Shown piece by piece: positions 58,533-64,000 of a stretch of DNA of 64,000 bases (the first letter of the stretch is position 1; each line of letters begins with the position of its first letter). The position numbers and the translations under genes are program-made. Source of the stretch: Chryseobacterium luquanense (lineage in GTDB: Bacteria; Bacteroidota; Bacteroidia; Flavobacteriales; Weeksellaceae); assembly GCF_026460945.1 (NCBI RefSeq), contig NZ_JAOVZV010000001.1, positions 434,001 to 498,000 of the forward strand. Reading direction: 5' to 3'. Under the pieces are notes generated by a model. The model saw only the letters and a list, made by a program, of their open reading frames with translations. It made no database searches and was not told the origin of the DNA.

Positions 58533-59219
58533 TTAATAAGATGAACCAGTTTCTATTTTTACATCCTTCTTTAGATACAATGTGGTTGCAACAATAATAA
58601 ATTGTAACCCTACAATGAAACCTCCCATCACATCTGTAAACCAATGTGCACCGAGATATATTCTAGACATTGCCCCCAATATAAGCATCAAAACCATCAG
58701 AGAAATAAAAACTCTTTTTTTCGTTTGATTAAGTGCTTTATTATAGCCGATAATTACAGAAAGCAATCCGAAATAAACCGTATAAAATAGAACATGACCA
58801 CTTGGAAAACTTTGGAAATGCGTTTCCTGAACTATTCTCACAAAATCGGTTCCCGGTCTTGGTCTGTCAATCAACATTTTTAAAACCCAACTGATTCCTC
58901 CGGTAAGAATTGTTGATAAAATCAAGTAAGCTTCCCTTTTTCTTTTAATAATAAAGAAAACAAGAGAGGTCAAACAGATCAGTAAAAATGCTATCGGAGA
59001 ATAACCCAACCAACTTAAACCCTTCATCAAATTTTCTAAAACAGAATGTTCATATTTTTGAAAAGCTGAGGACACATAAATATCCCAAGAAAGCAAAGAA
59101 TCATTCTTTACAAAAGAGGTCAACAAAAGAAAAATGCAGAACAAAAGAATAAAAAAAATAAGATTTTTCCGGTATAAATTATTGATGAAAGAATGTTTTT
59201 TCAGATTATTTTTTTGCAT
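58533..59219 (-). CDS. PAP2-family membrane phosphatase
   Basis: 228 residues with about six membrane helices. The three PAP2 motifs are present: K-M-L-I-D-R-P-R-P-G, P-S-G-H and S-R-I-Y-L-G-A-H-W-F-T-D-V-M-G-G, with the catalytic histidines in the last two. Substrates in the family are lipid phosphates such as undecaprenyl pyrophosphate, phosphatidylglycerol phosphate or lipid A; which one applies here is not visible. Confidence 0.92.
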   Translation of the reverse strand: MQKNNLKKHSFINNLYRKNLIFFILLFCIFLLLTSFVKNDSLLSWDIYVSSAFQKYEHSVLENLMKGLSWLGYSPIAFLLICLTSLVFFIIKRKREAYLILSTILTGGISWVLKMLIDRPRPGTDFVRIVQETHFQSFPSGHVLFYTVYFGLLSVIIGYNKALNQTKKRVFISLMVLMLILGAMSRIYLGAHWFTDVMGGFIVGLQFIIVATTLYLKKDVKIETGSSY

Positions 59220-59300
59220 TAATGTACATTAAAGAAGATGAAGAATTTAAAACGTAAAAGATGAAATTATATTATTTTTTAATTTTAAAACTAAAATTGG

Positions 59301-59870
59301 TTATGATTGAATGGACGTTTTATCTAATTCAAGTTTAAGACAGCCCAAAATAAATTCGCTGTAATACAGCTGTGCTTTCAGAGACATCGTTCTCGAATGC
59401 AAATCAAGTTTTTCAGAAAGTATAATATTTCCTTTGTATGATATGGCAAAATACGCAAATAATTTATTTTTTGAATCTTCTACAGGTGTTGCATAGCCTG
59501 TAACTCCTATCGACCAATCACTTTTAAAAATTTCAGCAACTTCCAATGCCATATTTTCAGCTATATTTGAAGAGACACAATCATTGGCAGCTGCATCTTT
59601 TTCATCAATATTGAGAAGTGAAAGTTTTTCTTCCAATGTATAAGCTGTGATTCCTCCTTTGAAGAATTTTGAAGCATCTTTCATCTGTGAAAAAGAAAAC
59701 TGCAGAAACCCCGATGTTACACTCTCCGCAACAGAAACAGATTGACTGGACGAAAGTAATTTATCACCAATATAATCTAATAAATTCTGCAATTCGACCA
59801 AAAAATTCACAAATGATCGAGCGTTGAGATGCTCTATGGTAAGGTCAATTTTGGAATGTTTTAAAATCAT
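59301..59870 (-). CDS. CinA C-terminal domain protein (NMN amidohydrolase-like)
   Basis: 189 residues made of the CinA-C domain (about 28-185), with an extra N-terminal segment of about 28 residues. It has S-V-A-E-S-V-T-S-G near 46-54 (the S-x-A-E-S-x-T-x-G mark), K-F-F-K-G-G-I-T-A-Y, and G-V-T-G-Y-A. Stand-alone CinA-C (PncC-like) proteins deamidate nicotinamide mononucleotide in NAD recycling. The residues after G-Y-A-T-P differ from the common G-x-A-G-P. Located beside the sensor kinase cluster. Confidence 0.8.
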   Translation of the reverse strand: MILKHSKIDLTIEHLNARSFVNFLVELQNLLDYIGDKLLSSSQSVSVAESVTSGFLQFSFSQMKDASKFFKGGITAYTLEEKLSLLNIDEKDAAANDCVSSNIAENMALEVAEIFKSDWSIGVTGYATPVEDSKNKLFAYFAISYKGNIILSEKLDLHSRTMSLKAQLYYSEFILGCLKLELDKTSIQS

Positions 59871-60125
59871 GGTAATAATATTCTGTACATTGCCAATCTA
59901 ATATTAAGCCAATATTAAGAGTTATGAGCAGGCAATTTCTATCCTATTAAAATTCAAATTGATACATTTTTAAATTTAACTTCTCGAATTGTTTTTTTTA
60001 TATAATTAAAACATAAACAATTATGCTATGTGATTTGAAATTATAATTGAAGAATTAATTTATATTGCATAAAGCACTATCTTTACACTCCTAAGAAGTA
60101 TATTATATCTATTAGGATTCCTGCT

Positions 60126-62252
60126 ATGATAGAAAATACTTTTGGAATCAACATCATTCCTGAAAATGAAGTTCAGCGACTGGAAGCTTTACAGCGTTAC
60201 AGAATAACAGATACTCCATCGGAGGAAAGCTTCGACGGAATTGCGCAACTTGCTGCTCAGATTTTTAATGTTCCCATTTCACTTTTATCTGTTGTAGATT
60301 CAGAATCTGTATTTTTTAAAGCGAATATAGGAATGGGGAATGCAAAAAAAGCTAATCGTGGGAAAAGTCTTTGTGCATTAGCTATTTTAGATAAAGATGT
60401 TACCGTTTTTGAAGATGCTCTGAAAGAATCTTGTCTGCAGGCAAATCCAAATGTAATGGGTGATTTCGGATTACGATTTTATGCTGGAGCTCCGCTGATT
60501 ACTCATGACGGATTCCTTATCGGCACATTATGTATAATAGACCAAAAACCAAGAGAATTTAGTGATTCAGAAAGAGCAATTCTTGAAGGATTAGCAAAAA
60601 CAGCCATGGATCAGATTGAGCTTCGCAGATCATCTCTGGAAACCATTGAGCAAGCTCAGCAAGTTAATAGACAACTTATTACCACCCAAGAAAATCTAAA
60701 AAAAGCAGTTCAGGACTTAGCAGAATTCAATGTTGAAATGGAAGCAACCAATGAAATGCTGAATTCCACAAATATTGAACTGACTAAATCATTTGATTTG
60801 ACGATATCATTAAATCAGGATCTTAAAAAAAGCCGGCAGCGTTTGCAATCATTTATCAGCAAAGCACCAATTGCATTCGGAATTCTTACCGGTCGTGATT
60901 TGGTTATAGAAGTTGCCAACGAAATGATTTTAAAGGTTTGGGGAAAAACTTCAGATGTTTTAAGATTACCTCTTGCTGAAGCCTTACCTGAATTAAAAGG
61001 TCAACCTTATCTTTCAATTTTGGACAATGTTTTTACTTCGGGAAAAACATATATTGGAGATACTGCACCTGTAAAATTGGAAGTTGAAGGAATTCTCAGC
61101 GATTGTTTTTTTGATTTTATTTATGAGCCCCTTAGAAATGATTCTGGTGAAACCATTGCCATTATTGTAATTGCAAATGAGGTAACTGAAAGAATTAATA
61201 AAAAGAAAGAGCTCGAAGATTTGAATCAGCAACTTGAAATTGCTTTGAACGCAGGACAATTGGGTTCGTATCATCTTAATATTCAAAATCAGGAATTGAC
61301 CGGTTCTTCTATTTTCAGAACTATTTATGGACTGAAAGATGATGAAGATCTACGATTTGAAGATATTATGAACATCATTATGCCTGAATATCGAGAACCA
61401 ATTTATGATAAAATTAATCAGTCGATAGAAAGCAGAGAACCATACAGCGCAGAATATAAAATTAAAAAGAAAGACCAATCAATTCATTGGATTCACTCTT
61501 CAGGACTTCCAAGTTACGACGCAAATGGTGTAGCAGTTGGCATGACCGGAATTGCAATAGATATTACCAAAAGAAAAAATTACGAAACACAAAAAGATGA
61601 TTTTCTTGGTATCGCAAGTCATGAATTAAAAACACCAATTACAAGTCTGAAAGCAACCATTCAATTGTTAACAAGATTAAAAGAAAACCCGAATCATCAG
61701 ATGATTCCCAGACTGATCGATCAGTCTTCTCAAAGTTTGGAAAAGCTTAATAATCTGGTTGATGATTTATTGAATATGCACAGAATCAGTGAAGATCAAT
61801 TACAGTTAAAAAAACAGACCTTTAATATTTCAAAAATGCTTGAAGATTGTTGTAATGACATCAGGCTTGATGGTCAGTTTAAATTAATCATTGATGGAGA
61901 TCTTTCCACAAACGTTACAGCCGATGAACACAGGATTGAGCAAGTTGTGGTAAATTTTGTAAATAATGCTGTAAAATATGCTGCAGATTCTGAAAAAATT
62001 CACCTCATCATTGAACAGATTGAGAAAAATGTAAAAATAACTGTAAAGGATTTTGGAGCTGGAATTGATCCATCCGTACAACCTTACCTTTTCGACCGTT
62101 ATTACCGCGCTACTCATGAAGGCAGAAAATATTCCGGACTAGGATTAGGTCTTTATATTTCATCAGAAATTATTAAAAAACATGGTGGAGAAATCGGAGT
62201 AGAAAGTACTGTTGGTGAAGGAAGCAGTTTTTGGTTTACACTACCATTATAA
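60126..62252 (+). CDS. Soluble GAF-PAS sensor histidine kinase
   Basis: 708 residues without membrane helices. GAF domain at about 18-170 (S-F-D-G-I-A-Q-L-A, G-T-L-C-I-I-D), coiled coil (about 175-235), two PAS domains (about 240-355 and 365-485), then HisKA with phosphorylated His499 in I-A-S-H-E-L-K-T-P-I. The ATPase domain has V-V-V-N-F-V-N-N-A-V-K-Y, D-F-G-A-G-I-D and G-L-G-L-G-L-Y-I-S-S. The kinase core is a close paralogue of that at 54696. Signal and partner unknown. The 255-base gap before it (59871-60125) shows nothing definite. Confidence 0.93.
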   Translation: MIENTFGINIIPENEVQRLEALQRYRITDTPSEESFDGIAQLAAQIFNVPISLLSVVDSESVFFKANIGMGNAKKANRGKSLCALAILDKDVTVFEDALKESCLQANPNVMGDFGLRFYAGAPLITHDGFLIGTLCIIDQKPREFSDSERAILEGLAKTAMDQIELRRSSLETIEQAQQVNRQLITTQENLKKAVQDLAEFNVEMEATNEMLNSTNIELTKSFDLTISLNQDLKKSRQRLQSFISKAPIAFGILTGRDLVIEVANEMILKVWGKTSDVLRLPLAEALPELKGQPYLSILDNVFTSGKTYIGDTAPVKLEVEGILSDCFFDFIYEPLRNDSGETIAIIVIANEVTERINKKKELEDLNQQLEIALNAGQLGSYHLNIQNQELTGSSIFRTIYGLKDDEDLRFEDIMNIIMPEYREPIYDKINQSIESREPYSAEYKIKKKDQSIHWIHSSGLPSYDANGVAVGMTGIAIDITKRKNYETQKDDFLGIASHELKTPITSLKATIQLLTRLKENPNHQMIPRLIDQSSQSLEKLNNLVDDLLNMHRISEDQLQLKKQTFNISKMLEDCCNDIRLDGQFKLIIDGDLSTNVTADEHRIEQVVVNFVNNAVKYAADSEKIHLIIEQIEKNVKITVKDFGAGIDPSVQPYLFDRYYRATHEGRKYSGLGLGLYISSEIIKKHGGEIGVESTVGEGSSFWFTLPL

Positions 62253-62457
62253 TTTTTTTATAAATCATCATAGAATATTAAATCAGAATACTATTTTCAA
62301 TCACAATATCAAGATTTAACAGCTATAAAAATAAGCGAGGCATAATAGTTGTATAGCAGTTATCACAACTAAGTTTATCACATAAATGCTTTTCAATATG
62401 AACATTCAATGTTATTTTGAAGACAAGATTTAAAAACCTCAAAAACAGCTTATTGTA

Positions 62458-63966
62458 ATGCATAATAATATTGAAATTTATCTTCAGGCTTTAAATTCTG
62501 CCAATTCTGGGATTATCATCACCGATAATACTCAGCCTGATAATCCTATTATTTATTGTAATAAAGCGTTTGAAATCATTACAGGGTATTCTCACAACGA
62601 AATTATTGGTCACAATTGCCGTTTTTTACAGCAGGAAGATCGCAATCAGGAAGAAAGACAAATCATCAAAGATTGCATTTCTCAAGAAAAAGAATGCAAA
62701 GTTGAGATTCGTAATTACAAAAAAAACGGTACTCTTTTTTGGAATGAACTTTACATTTCTCCCGTAAGAAATAGCGATAATGAAGTTACTCACTTTATTG
62801 GTGTACAAAATGACATTACAGAACGAAAGCGTGCAGAAAATGAGCTTAGAGAAGAAAAACTTTCGGTTGAAAAAAAGATAAAGCTAAGAACCAAAGAATT
62901 GGTTGATAAAGAAGCTTTTCTTTCCAGTATTATTCAAACCGTTCGTGAAAGTCTTTTGGTTTTAGATAATGACTATAAAGTTTTAAGTGCAAATACACAC
63001 TTTTTAAATTCATTTAAAGTTACCAACGAAGATACAGTCGGGAAACTGCTTTTCGAATTGGGAAACCATCAATGGGATATTCCTTCTCTTAAAGATTTAC
63101 TGACAAAAATATTACCAACAAACAATCCTGTAATTGATTATGAAGTAGAGCATACTTTCCCATTCATTGGAAGAAAGATTATGTTGCTTAATGCTTACAG
63201 AATTGAGTTTGAAGGGCAATATAAAGACCGAATTCTGATCGCTATTGAAGATATTACAGATAAGAAAGAATTAGACAGACGAAAAGATGATTTCCTTTCA
63301 ATCGCAAGTCATGAATTGAAAACTCCTTTAACGACAATAAAAGGTTTGGTGCAACTTCTACAAAGGATGATGCCGGAAAATTCTACCGAGCGATATATTT
63401 CTACTCTAGATAAGATTTCCATTCATGTTGACCGTTTAAACGAATTGATTAATGGACTTCTTGATACCTCAAAAATTCAATCAGGAAATATTGAAATTCA
63501 TAAAGAACCTTTCGAAATAGATAAAATTTTAAAAGATACCATTGAAACCCTCTCAATTTCTCATCCTAAGCATAATATTAAATTGGAAGGGATTACAAAA
63601 ACTACGATAATGGGTGATGATCTGCAGGTTACACAAGTAATTAATAACTTGATTTCAAATGCAGTTAAATATTCACCAAATTCCAAAAACATTGACATTT
63701 ATGCCAATAAAGTTGGAAGCTATGTAAAAATATCAATCAAAGATTATGGTGTCGGCATCAATAATCAGGATAAAGCAAAAATATTTAATCGGTTTTTCAG
63801 AGCCGGAAACATACAGAAAAAATTTCCCGGATTAGGAATTGGTCTTTATATTTCTCACGAAATTATTGCCAATCACAACGGTACACTTTGGGTAGAAAGC
63901 GAACCGGGGCAAGGTTCCACTTTTAGTTTTACCCTTCCAATAATGAAAACTAATGATAATGAATAA
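62458..63966 (+). CDS. LOV-domain blue-light sensor histidine kinase
   Basis: 502 residues, cytoplasmic. The first 125 residues are a LOV domain. G-H-N-C-R-F-L-Q places the photoactive cysteine at 54, and the flavin-binding residues follow: Asn86 (E-I-R-N-Y-K-K), Asn96 (F-W-N-E-L) and Gln117 (F-I-G-V-Q). All positions needed for cysteinyl-flavin adduct formation are kept. A second PAS domain (about 165-270), HisKA with His285 (I-A-S-H-E-L-K-T-P-L) and HATPase (N-N-L-I-S-N-A-V-K-Y, G-L-G-I-G-L-Y-I-S) follow. Its stop overlaps the next gene by 8 bases, giving a coupled kinase-regulator pair. The 205-base gap before it shows nothing definite. Confidence 0.92.
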   Translation: MHNNIEIYLQALNSANSGIIITDNTQPDNPIIYCNKAFEIITGYSHNEIIGHNCRFLQQEDRNQEERQIIKDCISQEKECKVEIRNYKKNGTLFWNELYISPVRNSDNEVTHFIGVQNDITERKRAENELREEKLSVEKKIKLRTKELVDKEAFLSSIIQTVRESLLVLDNDYKVLSANTHFLNSFKVTNEDTVGKLLFELGNHQWDIPSLKDLLTKILPTNNPVIDYEVEHTFPFIGRKIMLLNAYRIEFEGQYKDRILIAIEDITDKKELDRRKDDFLSIASHELKTPLTTIKGLVQLLQRMMPENSTERYISTLDKISIHVDRLNELINGLLDTSKIQSGNIEIHKEPFEIDKILKDTIETLSISHPKHNIKLEGITKTTIMGDDLQVTQVINNLISNAVKYSPNSKNIDIYANKVGSYVKISIKDYGVGINNQDKAKIFNRFFRAGNIQKKFPGLGIGLYISHEIIANHNGTLWVESEPGQGSTFSFTLPIMKTNDNE

Positions 63967-64000
63967 TAAGAAAATAATGGTCTGTGATGACGACCAAGGA
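63959..64000 (+). CDS. Response regulator, N-terminus only (cut by window end)
   Basis: Begins at ATG 63959, overlapping the LOV kinase stop by 8 bases, and reads M-N-N-K-K-I-M-V-C-D-D-D-Q-G before the window ends. The K-I-M-V-C-D-D-D start is that of a receiver domain with the acidic Mg-binding residues. It is the probable phospho-partner of the LOV kinase; the output domain cannot be seen. Confidence 0.8.
   Translation, partial: MNNKKIMVCDDDQG

Overview
The window is a chromosomal segment of a Bacteroidota bacterium, most likely a Chryseobacterium-like member of the Weeksellaceae. Support for this: AT-rich DNA, a SusC/SusD polysaccharide locus, many lipoproteins with a Cys near residue 17-18, DUF families common in flavobacteria, and promoter-like TTTG/TANNTTTG boxes typical of the phylum. 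No phage, insertion sequence, CRISPR array or plasmid gene was seen. The main mobile-looking part is a cassette-like stretch at 4.7-7.2 kb.

Layout. 0-7.2 kb: end of trpA, lipB, a TlpA-like lipoprotein, a secreted ankyrin protein, a PAS-LuxR regulator, then two cassette-like units bounded by GTTGGCAGAA/TTCTGCCAAC repeats. These carry a possible aerolysin-type beta-pore protein, a six-motif DnaJ-like zinc mini-protein and a secreted HExxH (DUF4157-like) protein. 7.2-13.5 kb: gcvP, a 51-residue Cys/Lys-rich protein, a membrane J-domain protein, an ECF sigma factor with two small membrane proteins, and an alcohol dehydrogenase remnant. 13.5-22.9 kb: a 21-bp phased repeat, then a minus-strand polysaccharide locus (SusC, SusD, GH144-like glucanase, esterase-like hydrolase, GH3 beta-glucosidase), best read as a beta-1,2-glucan utilisation locus.

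23-34 kb: housekeeping and small genes (DUF4197, DUF493, ArsC-like, deoxynucleoside kinase, glutaminyl cyclase, Na+/H+ antiporter, DUF2490, VOC proteins including one frameshifted copy, DUF1569). 33.7-40.2 kb: ecotin downstream of a giant alpha-2-macroglobulin-like protein, forming a protease-inhibitor operon. 40.2-46.5 kb: a UbiA-like membrane protein, recF and dciA, a membrane 'recombinase' of the Gcr type, mtgA, a metal/cobalamin-type binding lipoprotein and tRNA-Arg(ACG).

46.6-64 kb: glycosyltransferase, cytoplasmic GH13, a stand-alone receiver, an OmpA porin-like protein, and then a stress and signalling region: a DUF2383 protein, small membrane proteins, a beta-lactamase-fold hydrolase, PAP2 and CinA-C proteins, and three soluble PAS histidine kinases. 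One kinase has a complete LOV blue-light sensor and overlaps a response regulator cut by the window end. Five sigma-54-like -24/-12 elements lie in 51.5-58.4 kb, four of them 25-31 nt before start codons, suggesting a shared regulon. All functional statements come from reading motifs; no database search was run.
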